From assembly GCF_949987535.1 (NCBI RefSeq), contig NW_026646029.1, forward strand, positions 248,001-312,000: 64,000 nt of DNA, in the 5' to 3' direction. This document shows positions 10,561 through 22,875 of the stretch, in pieces; positions within the stretch are counted from its first letter, which is position 1; each line of letters opens with the position of its first letter. Origin of the DNA: Balaenoptera acutorostrata. Lineage: Eukaryota; Chordata; Mammalia; Artiodactyla; Balaenopteridae. The notes beneath the pieces are model-generated. The model made no database searches, was not told the DNA's origin, and was given only the letters and a program-made list of their open reading frames with translations. Position numbers and translations under genes: made by a program.

Positions 10561-12320
10561 AGTAAAGCAGCTGGAATGGCGAACCCGAGCACAAGGAGAT
10601 GAGAAATGAGGTGCGTTTTAGAAACCTTTCCCGATCACACGGTGTACCATCTTCTGGGTTTCTCATGCATGTTTTCGACGTAGGAAGATGCCCTTGAACC
10701 TGGAGATTTGGGACCCATGGGATGGGTACCATGCAGTATTACTTTCAAGGGTCTGCGTTGGCTCACCCAACCTCACCAAACCTCTCAGCCCCAAGAGTGT
10801 CCACCCTTATGTCTCAATCAGCTGTGGTTCTAGATATGGTCAATCCAGGTTGCATCACAGCCCCTGAACGAATTGTGTAAGAATTTCTCTCTCTTTCACT
10901 GTCTTTGTTTCACGGGTTTTGAAAAGTCATTTCTTTTTATAATGGGGTTTAGCTGCTTTTCTCGGCTGTGTTTATGCCGCTTTACACCCCCTTGACTCAC
11001 TTACAGAGAGATATCAATACATAGGTTTGAAGATTCTTTCTAGTCAGATATATTCTTGTGCGGTGAATAGGGGGTGTTGAGTCCAGTTCACTGAGAAAGG
11101 AGTAGGTCTTGTCTATTACATATTGGGTTTATGGAACGGTATCTGAGCTAATTTGAAACCCTTGTTTTATGCATCACCCCACCTCACCTTTCCCGTTCAG
11201 CAGCCATAGTGTGTTTTCTAAACGTGTGACTCTCTTCTGTTTTGTCATTCAGGTCAAGTGTAGCGGTTGTTACATTCCCTCTATAAGTGATATCTTATGA
11301 TAAGTGTCTTTTTCTGTGTGACTTATTTCACTTAGAATCGTCGTACCTAAATCCACTCATCGTGCTGCCTCTAGCCTTATGACGTTGATTTCATGGCTGA
11401 GTGATATTCCATTGTACATGAGGACCACAACTTCTGTATCCATTTTTCTCTTTCCTAGGATATTTAAGGTGTAATGAAGTGGGGGTTCTTGTCACCAGAG
11501 CAGCCCTATAGTTTGGGGTGCCTGTGTCTTGCTGATTTTTAGTTTTCCCAATTTATACGCCCATGCGTGGAAGTGCCCTATGCTCTCTAAGCTGTGTTTT
11601 TTAGATGTTTCAGGACACACCGTACACTTCTCCAGAGTGGCTGTTGGCAATTTACATCCCGCCCATCAGCGTAGCAAGGCTCCCATTTCTCCACGGCCGG
11701 TCCTGCATTTCTGGTTTGGACACTTTTTTCCGCATGGCCCTTTTGCCCGCTGGGAAGCGAGACTTCTTTGGAGCGCTGATTTGCCTTTCCAGGTTGCTTG
11801 GTTGGCCAAAAAGGGCGTATGCGTTTTTTCCTGAATATATTCAGGAAAAAACGCATACGCCCTTTTTGGCCAAGGGCATCATTGTCCACGTTTTGCCGCT
11901 TTTCATGTGCTTTCAAGGCGATTCGAATCTACCTCCTGAAATCTGTTTCCTGCAATTCGGCCTTGCTTTCAAAGCCTCTTCGTTGCCTTCCCTCAATATA
12001 TTTGTGGACGAGAGTTCTCATTTATAACTCTGCAGGTTTGTGAATTGCAGTGCCCCTGAGCTCCATTTTTCAAGTCGCTTTTTTGGGAGCTGGCCGCAAA
12101 AGCGCAGGATTGCTTCAGGCCCTATTCTGGTTCCAGAGGGCAGGCTAAGCCTGTGGTTAATTCTTCTTCCTCATGGATAAATAGAGTGACCAGTGCCTGT
12201 CCCAACACCTAGAGCTAGTCTCTCATTGGTTCCCCCTCTTCCCGTTCATCCTCAGGACAAATTGCAACCTGTACGGAACAGGAGCTTAAAGGTGCTGATT
12301 CTCCAAGGAGGGAGATGGCT
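10561..12320 (+). repeat. Monomer M7, 1,760 bp
   Basis: Shares actttcaagggtctg with M2 and tgctgcctctagcc with M4. Private changes include agcggttgttac, gtcaccagagc, ttcggccttgc and cctcatggataa. Palindrome 11802-11873 is perfect. Confidence 0.95.
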
Positions 12321-14077
12321 AGTAAAGTGGCTGGAATGGCGAACCCGAGCACAAGGAGATGAGAAATGAGGTGCGTTTTAGAAACCTTTCCCGATCACAC
12401 GGTGTACCATCTTCTGGGTTTCTCATGCATGTTTTCGACGTAGGAAGATGCCCTTGAACCTGGAGATTTGGGACCCATGGGATGGGTACCACGCAGTATT
12501 ACTTTAAAGGGTCTGCATTGGCTCACCCAACCTCACCAAACCTCTCAGCCCCAAGAGTGTCCACCCTTATGTCTCAATCAGCTATGGGTCTAGATATGGT
12601 CAATCCAGGTTGCATCACAGTCCCTGAACGAATTGTGTAAGAATTTGTCTCTCTTTCACTGTCTTTGTTTCGCGGGTTTTGTAAAGTCATTTATTTTTAT
12701 AATGGGGTTTAGCTGCTTTTCACGGCTGTGTTTATGCCGCTTTACACCCCCTTGACTCACTTACAGAGAGATATCAATACATAGGTTTGAAGATTCTTAC
12801 TAGTCAGATATATTCTTGTGCGGTGAATAGGCGGTGTTGAGTCCAGTTCACTGAGCAAGGAGTAGGTCTTGTCTGTTACATATTGGGTTTATGGAACGGT
12901 ATCTGAGCTAATTTGAAACCCTTGTTTTATGCATCACCCCACCTCACCTTTCCCGTTCAGCAGCCATAGTGTGTTTTCTAAACGTGTGACTCTCTTCTGT
13001 TTTGTCATTCAGGTCAAGTGTAGCGGTTTTTACATTCCCTCTATGAGTGATATCTTATGATAAGTGTCTTTTTCTGGGTGACTTATTTCACTTAGAATCA
13101 TCGTACCTAAATCCACTCATCGTGCTGCTACTAGCCTTATGACGTTGATTTCATGGCTGAGTGATATTCCATTGTACATGAGGACCACTACTTCTGTATC
13201 CATTTTTCTCTTTCCTAGGATATTTAAGGTGTAATGAAGTGGGGGTTCTTGTCAACAGAGCAGCCCTAAACTTTGGGGTGCCTGTGTCTTGCTGATTTTT
13301 AGTTTTCCCAATTTATACGCCCATGCGTGGAAGTGACCTATGCTCTCCAAGCTGTGTTTCTTAGATGATTCAGGGCACACCATACATTCTCCAGAGTGGC
13401 TGTTGGCAATTTTCATCCCGCCCATGAGCATAACGAAGTTCTCATTTCTCCATGGCCTCTCCTGCATTTCTGGTTTTTACAATTTTTTAGGATGACTCTT
13501 TTGACCGATGGGAAGTGAGACTTCTTTGTAGTGCTGATTTGCATTTACGGCTTGCTTCGTTGGCCCAAAAGCGCGTATGCCTTTTTTCCTGAATATATTC
13601 AGGAAAAAACGCATACGCCCTTTTTGGCCAAGTGCACCATTGTCGACATTTTGAAGCTTTTCATGTGCTTTAGGTGCGATTCGTATCTACCTCCTGAAAT
13701 CTGTTTCCTGCAATTTTCCCTTGCTTTGAAATCCTCTTCGCTGCCTTCCTTCAATATATTTTTGGACGAGAGTTATCATTTATAACTCTGCAGGTTTGTG
13801 AATTGCAGTGACCGTGAACTCTATTTTTCAACTCGCTTTTTGTGAGCTGGCGGCAAATCCGCCGGATTGCTTCAGGCACTATTCTGGTTCTAGGGAGCAG
13901 GCCAAGCCTGTGTTTAATTCTTCTTCCTGTTGGGAAATTAGAGTGACCTCTGCTTTTACCAACACTTAGAGCTAGTCTCTCATTGGTTCCCCCGATTCCC
14001 GTTCATCCTCACGGCAGTTTGCAAACTGGATGAAACTGGGGGTGAAAGGTGCTGATTCTCCAAGTGGGGAGATTGTT
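12321..14077 (+). repeat. Monomer M8, 1,757 bp, C-type left part joined to a diverged right part
   Basis: The left part up to about 13355 carries C markers shared with M14 and M34: aatttgtctctc, gaataggcggtg, ctgggtgac and aatcatcg. It also shares gaagtgacctatg with M14. From about 13360 it becomes strongly diverged with small indels. Palindrome 13560-13631 has three mismatches, all in the left arm. Confidence 0.93.
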
Positions 14078-15120
14078 AGTAAAGTGGCAGGAATGGCAAT
14101 ACAGAGCACCAGGAGATGAGAAATGAGGTGCCTTTTAGAAAACTTTCCCGATCACATGATGTACCATTCTCTGGGTTTCCCATGCATATTTTTGGAGTAG
14201 GAAGATTCCGTTGAACCTGGAGATTTGGGACTCATGGAATGAGTACCAGGCAGTATTACTTTAAAGGGTCTGAGTTTGCTCACCCAACCTCACCAAACCT
14301 CTCAGCTGCAAGAGTGTCCACCCTTATGTCTCATCCAGCTGTGGGTCTAGATATGGTCAATCCAGGTTGCATCACAGCCCCTGAATGAATTGTGTGAGAA
14401 TTTCTCTCACTTTCACTGTCTTTGTTTCATGGGTTTTTTAAAGTAATTTATTTTTATAATGGGGTTTAGCTGCTTTTCACTGCACTGTTTATGCCGCTTT
14501 ACAAACATTTGACACACTTACAGAGAGATATCAATACATATGTTTTAAGATTCTTACTAGTCAGATATATTCTTTTGCGGTGAATAAGGAGTGTTGAGTC
14601 CAGTTGACTGAGCAAGGAGTAGGTATTGTCTATTACATATTGGGTTTATGGAACGGAATCGGAGCTAAGTTGAAACCCTTGTTTTATGCATCACCCCACC
14701 TCACCTTTCCCGTTAAGCAGCCACAGTGTGTTTTCTAAATGTGTGACACTGTTCTGTTTTGTAATTCAGTAAATGTGTAATGGTTTTTACATTCCGTCTA
14801 TAAGTGATATCTTATGATAAGTGTCTTTTTCTGTGTGACTTATTTCACTTAGAATCATCGTACCTGAATCCACTCATCATGCTGCTACCAGCCCTATGAC
14901 ATTGATTTCATGGCTGAGTGATATTCCTTTGTGCATAACGACCACAACTTCTTTATCCATTTTTCTCTTTCCTGGGATATTTGAGGTGTAATGAAGTGGA
15001 GGTTCTTGTCAACAGAGCAGCCCAAAACTTTGGGGTGCCTGTGTCTTGCTGATTTTTAGTTTTCCCAATTTATACGCCCATGAGTGGAAGTGCCCTATGC
15101 TCTCTAAGCTATGTTTTTTA
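13360..15120. repeat. Highly diverged monomer-length block
   Basis: Between these points the sequence differs from neighbours every 10-20 bases, with small indels. Elsewhere copies differ at a handful of sites per kilobase or fewer. The length is very close to one monomer and both edges fall near offset 1,040. It still contains the L1 relic and a degraded palindrome (13560-13631), so it is a homologous old copy and not foreign DNA. Edges are judged by eye, within about 20 bp on the left and 100 bp on the right. Confidence 0.85.
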
Positions 15121-15837
15121 GATGTTTCAGGACCCACCGTACACTTCTCCAGAGTGGCTGTTGGCAATTTACATCCCGCCCATCAGCGTAGCAAGGCTCC
15201 CATTTCTCCATGGCCGGTCCTGCATTTCTGGTTTGGACACTTTTTTCCGCATGGCCCTTTTGCCCAATGAGAAGGGAGACTTCTTTGTAGCGCTGACTTG
15301 CCTTTCCAGCTTGCTTGGTTGGCCAAAAAGGGCGTATGCGTTTTTTCCTGAATATATTCAGGAAAAAATGCATACGCCCTTTTAGGCCAAGAGCATCATT
15401 GTCCACGTTTTGCCGCTTTTCAGGTGCTTTCAAGGCGATTCGAATCTACCTCCTGAAATCTGTTTCCTGCAATTCTGCCTTGCTTTCAAATCCTCTTCGT
15501 TGCCTTCCCTCAATATATTTGTGGACGAGAGTTATCATTTATAACTCTGCAGGTTTGTGAATTGCAGTGCCCCTGAGCTCCATTTTTCAAGTCGCTTTTT
15601 TGGGAGCTGGCCGCAAAAGCGCAGGATTGCTTCAGGCCCTATTCTGGTTCCAGAGGGCAGGCTAAGCCTGTGGTTAATTCTTCTTCCTGATGGGAAAATA
15701 GAGTGACCTGTGCCTGTCCCAACACCTAGAGCTAGTCTCTCATTGGTTCCCCCTCTTCCCGTTCATCCTCAGGACAAATTGCAAGCTGTACGGAACAGGA
15801 GCTTAAAGGTGCTGATTCTCCAAGGAGGGAGATGGCT
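14078..15837 (+). repeat. Monomer M9, 1,760 bp, diverged left part
   Basis: The first ~1,040 bp are as diverged as the end of M8, and from about 15120 it returns to ordinary sequence. A few odd sites persist to about 15390 (gcccaatgagaaggg, cttttaggcc). Palindrome 15319-15390 has two mismatches, both in the right arm. Confidence 0.93.
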
Positions 15838-17597
15838 AGTAAAGCGGCTGGAATGGCGAACCCGAGCACAAGGAGATGAGAAATGAGGTGCGTTTTAGAA
15901 ACCTTTCCCGATCACACGGTGTACCATCTTCTGGGTTTCTCATGCATGTTTTCAATGTAGGAAGATCCCCTCGAACCTGGAGATTTGGGACCCATGGGAT
16001 GGGTACCATGCAGTATTACTTTAAAGGGTGTGCGTTGGCTCACCCAACCTCACCAAACCTCTCAGCCCCAAGAGTGTCCACCCTTATGTCTCAATCAGCT
16101 GTGGGTCTAGATATGGTCAATCCAGGTTGCATCACAGCCCCTGAACGAATTGTGTAAGAATTTCTCTCTCTTTCACTGTCTTTGTTTCACGGGTTTTGAA
16201 AAGTAATTTCTTTTTATAATGGGGTTTAGCTGCTTTTCATGGCTGTGTTTATGCCGCTTTACACCCCCTTGACTCACTTACAGAGAGATATCAATACATA
16301 GGTGTGAAGATTCTTACTAGTCAGATATATTCTTGTGCGGTGAATAGGGGGTGTTGAGTCCAGTTCACTGAGCAAGGAGTAGGTCTTGTCTATTACATAT
16401 TGGGTTTATGGAACGGTATCTGAGCTAATTTGAAACCCTTGTTTTATGCATCACCCCACCTCACCTTTCCCGTTCAGCAGCCATAGTGTGTTTTCTAAAC
16501 GTGTGACTCTCTTCTGTTTTGTCATTCAGGTCAAGTGTAGCGGTTTTTACATTCCCTCTATAAGTGATATCTTATGATAAGGGTCTTTTTCTGTGTGACT
16601 TATTTCACTTAGAATCGTCGTACCTAAATCCACTCATCGTGCTGCTACTAGCCTTATGACGTTGATTTCATGGCTGAGTGATATTCCATTGTACATGAGG
16701 ACCACAACTTCTGTATCCATTTTTCTCTTTCCTAGGATATTTAAGGTGTAATGAAGTGGAGGTTCTTGTCAACAGAGCAGCCCTAAACTTTGGGGTGCCT
16801 GTGTCTTGCTGATGTTTAGTTTTCCTAATTTATACGCCCATGCGTGGAAGTGCCCTATGCTCTCTAAGCTGTGTTTTTTAGATGTTTCAGGACACACCGT
16901 ACACTTATCCAGAGTGGCTGTTGGCAATTTACATCCCGCCCATCAGCGTAGCAAGGCTCCCATTTCTCCATGGCCGGTCCTGCATTTCTGGTTTTGACAC
17001 TTTTTTCCGCATGGCTCTTTTGCCCGCTGGGAAGCGAGACTTCTTTGTAGCGCTGATTTGCCTTTCCAGGTTGCTTGGTTGGCCAAAAAGGGCGTATGCG
17101 TTTTTTCCTGAATATATTCAGGAAAAAACGCATACGCCCTTTTTGGCCAAGGGCATCATTGTCCACGTTTTGCCGCTTTTCATGTGCTTTCAAGGCGATT
17201 CGAATCTACCTCCTGAAATCTGTTTCCTGCAATTCTGCCTTGCTTTCAAATCTTCTTCGTTGCCTTCCCTCAATATATTTGTGGACGAGAGTTATCATTT
17301 ATAACTCAGCAGGTTTGTGAATTGCAGAGCCCCTGAGCTCCATTTTTCAAGTCGCTTTTCTGGGAGCTGGGCGCAAAAGCGCTGGATTGCTTCAGGCCCT
17401 CTTCTGTTTCCAGAGGGCAGGCTAAGCCTGTGGTTAATTCTTCTTCCTGATGGGAAAATAGAGTGACCTGTGCCTGTCCCAACACCTAGAGCTAGTCTCT
17501 CATTGGTTCCCCCTCTTCCCGTTCATCCTCAGGACAAATTGCAACCTGTACGGAACAGGAGCTTAAAGGTGCTGATTCTCCAAGGAGGGAGATGGCT
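15838..17597 (+). repeat. Monomer M10, 1,760 bp, near copy of M1
   Basis: Differs from M1 at about five positions that I can see: cacaactt for cacaattt, tttacatccc for tttatatccc, gaagcgag for gaagtgag, aatcttctt for aatcctctt, and tttccag for tttcaag. Palindrome 17079-17150 is perfect. Confidence 0.95.
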
Positions 17598-19357
17598 AGT
17601 AAAGCGGCTGGAATGGCGATCCCGAGCACAAGGAGATGAGAAATGAGGTGCGTTTTAGAAACCTTTCCCGCTCACACGGTGTACCATCTTCTGGGTTTCT
17701 CATGCATGTTTTCGACGTAGGAAGATGCCCTTGAACCTGGAGATTTGGGACCCATGTGATGGGTACCATGCAGTATTACTTTAAAGGGTGTGCGTTGGCT
17801 CACCCAACCTCACCAAACCTCTCAGCCCCAAGAGTGTCCACCCTTATGTCTCAATCAGCTGTGGGTCTAGATATGGTCAATCGAGGTTGCATCACAACCC
17901 CTGAACGAATTGTGTAAGAATTTCTCTCTCTTTCACTGTCTTTGTTTCACGGGTTTTGAAAAGTCATTTATTTTTATAATGGGGTTTAGCTGCTTTTCAC
18001 GGCTGTGTTTATGCCGCTTTACACCCCCTTGACTCACTTACAGAGACATATCAATATATAGGTTTGAAGATTCTTACTAGTCAGATATATTCTTGTGCGG
18101 TGAATAGGGGGTGTTGAGTCCAGTTCACTGAGCAAGGAGTAGGTCTTGTCTATTACATATTGGGTTTATGGAACGGTATCTGAGCTAATTTGAAACCCTT
18201 GTTTTATGCATCACCCCACCTCACCTTTCCCGTTCAGCAGCCATAGTGTGTTTTCTAAAAGTGTGACTCTCTTCTGTTTTGTCATTCAGGTCAAGTGTAG
18301 CTGTTTTTACATTGCCTCAATAAGTGATATCTTATGATAAGTGTCTTTTTCTGTGTGACTTATTTCACTTAGAATCGTCGTACCTAAATCCACTCATCGT
18401 GCTGCTACTAGCCTTATGACGTTGATTTCATGTCTGAGTGATATTCCATTGTACATGAGGACCACAACTTCTGTATCCATTTTTCTCTTTCCTAGGATAT
18501 TTAAGGTGTAATGAAGTGGGGGTTCTTGTCAACAGAGCAGCCCTAAACTTTGGGGTGCCTGTGTCTTGCTGATTTTTAGTTTTCCCAATTTATACGCCCA
18601 TGCGTGGAAGTGCCCTATGCTCTCCAAGCTGTGTGTTTTAGATGTTTCAGGACACACCGTACACTTCTCCAGAGTGGCTGTTGGCAATTTACATGCCGCC
18701 CATCAGCGTAGCAAGGCTCCCATTTCTCCATGGCCGGTCCTGCATTTCTGGTTTGGACACTTTTTTCCGCATGGCCCTTTTGCCTGCTGGGACGCCAGAC
18801 TTCTTTGTAGCGCTGATTTGCCTTTCCAGGTTGCTTGGTTGGCCCAAAAGGGCGTATGCGTTTTTTCCTGAATATATTCAGGAAAAAACGCATACGCCCT
18901 TTTTGGCCAAGGGCCTCATTGTCCACGTTTTGCCGCTTTTCATGTGCTTTCAAGGCGATTCGAATCTACCCCCTGAAATCTGTTTCCTGCAATTCTGCCT
19001 TGCTTTCAAATCCTCTTCGTTGCCTTCCCTCAATATATTTGTGGACGAGAGTTATCATTTATAACTCTGCAGCTTTGGGAATTGCAGTGCCCCTGAGCTC
19101 CATTTTTCAAGTCGCTTTTTTGGGAGCTGGCCGCAAATGTGCAGGATTGCTTCAGGCACTATTCTGGTTCCAGAGGGCAGGCTAAGCCTGTGGTTAATTC
19201 TTCTTCCTGATGGGAAAATAGAGTGACCTGTGCCTGTCCCAACATCTAGAGCTAGTCTCTCATTGGTTCCCCCTCTTCCCGTTCATCCTCAGGACTAATT
19301 GCAACCTGTACGTAACAGGAGGTTAAAGGTGCTGATTCTCCAAGGAGGGAGATGGCT
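17598..19357 (+). repeat. Monomer M11, 1,760 bp, A3-left/A1-right
   Basis: The left third has A3 markers (caatcgagg, gagacatatcaatatata). The right has A1 markers (gctgtgtgtttta, gcaaatgtgcagg). It has the same architecture as M18. Palindrome 18839-18910 has the one-base ggccc mismatch. Confidence 0.95.
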
Positions 19358-21116
19358 AGTAAAGCAGCTGGAATGGCGATCCCGAGCACAAGGAGATGAG
19401 AAATGAGGTGCGTTTTAGAAACCTTTCCCGATCACACGGTGTACCATCTTCTGGGTTTCTCATGCATGTTTTCGACGTAGGAAGATGCCCTTGAACCTGG
19501 AGATTTGGGACCCATGGGATGGGTACCATGCAGTATTACTTTAAAGGGTGTGCGTTGGCTCACCCAACCTCACCAAACCTCTCAGCCCCAAGAGTGTCCA
19601 CCCTTATGTCTCAATCAGCTGTGGGTCTAGATATGTTCAATCCAGGTTGCATCAGAGCCCCTGAACGAATTGTGTAAGAATTCCTCTCTCTTTCACTGTC
19701 TTTGTTTCACCGGTTTTGAAAAGTCATTTATTTTTATAATGGGGTTAAGCTGCTTTTCACGGCTGTGTTTATGCCGCTTTACACCCCCTTGACTCACTTA
19801 CAGAGAGATATCAATACATATGTTTGAAGATTCTTACTAGTCAGAAATATTCTTGTGTGGTGAATGCGGGTGTTGAGTCCAGTTCACTGAGCAAGGAGTA
19901 GGTCTTGTCTATTACATATTGGGTTTATGGAACGGTATCTGAGCTAATTTGAAACCCTTGTTTTATGCATCACCCCACCTCACCTTTCCCGTTCAGCAGC
20001 CATAGTGTGTTTTCTAAAAGTGTGACTCTCTTCTGTTTTGTCATTCAGGTCAAGTGTAGCTGTTTTTACATTGCCTCAATAAGTGATATCTTATGATAAG
20101 TGTCTTTTTCTGTGTGACTTATTTCACTTAGAATCGTCGTACCTAAATCCACTCATTGTGCTGCTACTAGCCTTATGACGTTGATTTCATGTCTGAGTGA
20201 TATTCCATTGTACATGAGGACCACAACTTCTGTATCCATTTTTCTCTTTCCTAGGATATTTAAGGTGTAATGAAGTGGGGGTTCTTGTCAACAGAGCAGC
20301 CCTAAACTTTGGGGTGCCTGTGTCTTGCTGATTTTTAGTTTTCCCAATTTATACGCCCATGCGTGGAAGTGCCCTATGCTCTCCAAGCTGTGTGTTTTAG
20401 ATGTTTCAGGACACACCGTACACTTCTCCAGAGTGGCTGTTGGCAATTTACATGCCGCCCATCAGCGTAGCAAGGCTCCCATTTCTCCATGGCCGGTCCT
20501 GCATTTCTGGTTTGGACACTTTTTTCCGCATGGCCCTTTTGCCTGCTGGGACGCGAGACTTCTTTGTAGCGCTGATTTGCCTTTCCAGGTTGCTTGGTTG
20601 GCCAAAAAGGGCGTATGCGTTTTTTCCTGAATATATTCAGGAAAAAACGCATACGCCCTTTTTGGCCAAGGGCCTCATTGTCCACGTTTTGCCGCTTTTC
20701 ATGTGCTTTCAAGGCGATTCGAATCTACCCCCTGAAATCTGTTTCCTGCAATTCTGCCTTGCTTTCAAATCCTCTTCGTTGCCTTCCCTCAATATATTTG
20801 TGGACGAGAGTTATCATTTATAACTCTGCAGCTTTGGGAATTGCAGTGCCCCTGAGCTCCATTTTTCAAGTCGCTTTTTTGGGAGCTGGCCGCAAAAGTG
20901 CAGGATTGCTTCAGGCACTATTCTGGTTCCAGAGGGCAGGCTAAGCCTGTGGTTAATTCTTCTTCCTGATGGGAAAATAGAGTGACCTGTGCCTGTCCCA
21001 ACATCTAGAGCTAGTCTCTCATTGGTTCCCCCTCTTCCCGTTCATCCTCAGGACTAATTGCAACCTGTACGTAACAGGAGGTTAAAGGTGCTGATTCTCC
21101 AAGGAGGGAGATGGCT
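19358..21116 (+). repeat. Monomer M12, 1,759 bp, A2
   Basis: A2 markers: atatgttcaatcc, gcatcagagccc, ggggttaagctgc, and gaatgcgggtg with the 1-bp deletion. Palindrome 20598-20669 is perfect. Confidence 0.95.
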
Positions 21117-22875
21117 AGTAAAGCAGCTGGAATGGCGATCCCGAGCACAAGGAGATGAGAAATGAGGTGCGTTTTAGAAACCTTTCCCGATCACACGGTG
21201 TACCATCTTCTGGGTTTCTCATGCATGTTTTCGACGTAGGAAGATGCCCTTGAACCTGGAGATTTGGGACCCATGGGATGGGTACCATGCAGTATTACTT
21301 TAAAGGGTGTGCGTTGGCTCACCCAACCTCACCAAACCTCTCAGCCCCAAGAGTGTCCACCCTTATGTCTCAATCAGCTGTGGGTCTAGATATGGTCAAT
21401 CCAGGTTGCATCAGAGCCCCTGAACGAATTTTGTAAGAATTCTTCTCTCTTTCACTGTCTTTGTTTCACCGGTTTTGAAAAGTCATTTATTTTTATAATG
21501 GGGTTAAGCTGCTTTTCACGGCTGTGTTTATGCCGCTTTACACCCCCTTGACTCACTTACAGGGAGATATCAATACATATGTTTGAAGATTCTTACTAGT
21601 CAGAAATATTCTTGTGTGGTGAATGCGGGTGTTGAGTCCAGTTCACTGAGCAAGGAGTAGGTCTTGTCTATTACATATTGGGTTTATGGAACGGTATCTG
21701 AGCTAATTTGAAACCCTTGTTTTATGCATCACCCCACCTCACCTTTCCCGTTCAGCAACCATAGTGTGTTTTCTAAACGTGTGACTCTCTTCTGTTTTGT
21801 CATTCAGGTCAAGTGTAGCGGTTTTTACATTCCCTCTCTAAGTGATATCTTATGATAAGTGTCTTTTTCTGTGTGACTTATTTCACTTAGAATCGTCGTA
21901 CCTAAATCCACTCATCGTGCTGCTACTAGCCTTATGACGTTGATTTCATGGCTGAGTGATATTCCATTGTACATGAGGACCACAACTTCTGTATCCATTT
22001 TTCTCTTTCCTAGGATATTTAAGGTGTAATGAAGTGGGGGTTCTTTTCAACAGAGCAGCCCTAAACTTTGGGGTGCCTGTGTCTTGCTGATTTTTAGTTT
22101 TCCCAATTTATACGCCCATGCGTGGAAGTGCCCTATGCTCTCCAAGCTGTGTTTTTTAGATGTTTCAGAACACACCGTACACTTCTCCAGAGTGGCTGTT
22201 GGCAATTTACATCCCGCCCATCAGCGTAGCAAGGCTCCCATTTCTCCATGGCCGGTCCTGCATTTCTGGTTTTGACACTTTTTTCCGCATGGCCCTTTTG
22301 CCCGCTGGGAAGCGAGACTTCTTTGTAGCGCTGATTTGCCTTTCCAGGTTGCTTGGTTGGCCAAAAAGGGCGTATGCGTTTTTTCCTGAATATATTCAGG
22401 AAAAAACGCATACGCCCTTTTTGGCCAAGGGCATCATTGTCCACGTTTTGCCGCTTTTCATGTGCTTTCAAGGCGATTCGAATCTACCTCCTGAAATCTG
22501 TTTCCTGCAATTCTGCCTTGCTTTCAAATCCTCTTCGTTGCCTTCCCTCAATATATTTGTGGACGAGAGTTATCATTTATAACTCTGCAGGTTTGGGAAT
22601 TGCAGTGCCCCTGAGCTCCATTTTTCAAGTCGCTTTTTTGGGAGCTGGCCGCAAAAGCGCAGGATTGCTTCAGGCCCTAATCTGGTTCCAGAGGGCAGGC
22701 TAAGCCTGTGGTTAATTCTTCTTCCTGATGGGAAAATAGAGTGACCTGTGCCTGTCCCAACACCTAGAGCTAGTCTCTCATTGGTTCCCCCTCTTCCCTT
22801 TCATCCTCAGGACAAATTGCAACCTGTACGGAACAGGAGCTTAAAGGTGCTGATTCTCCAAGGAGGGAGATGGCT
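21117..22875 (+). repeat. Monomer M13, 1,759 bp, A2-left/H-right chimera
   Basis: A2 markers, including the 1-bp deletion, run to about 21625. H markers start at cagcaaccatag (about 21755), then ccctctctaagtg and tttcagaacacacc. M17 and M32 share this join. Palindrome 22357-22428 is perfect. Confidence 0.95.
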
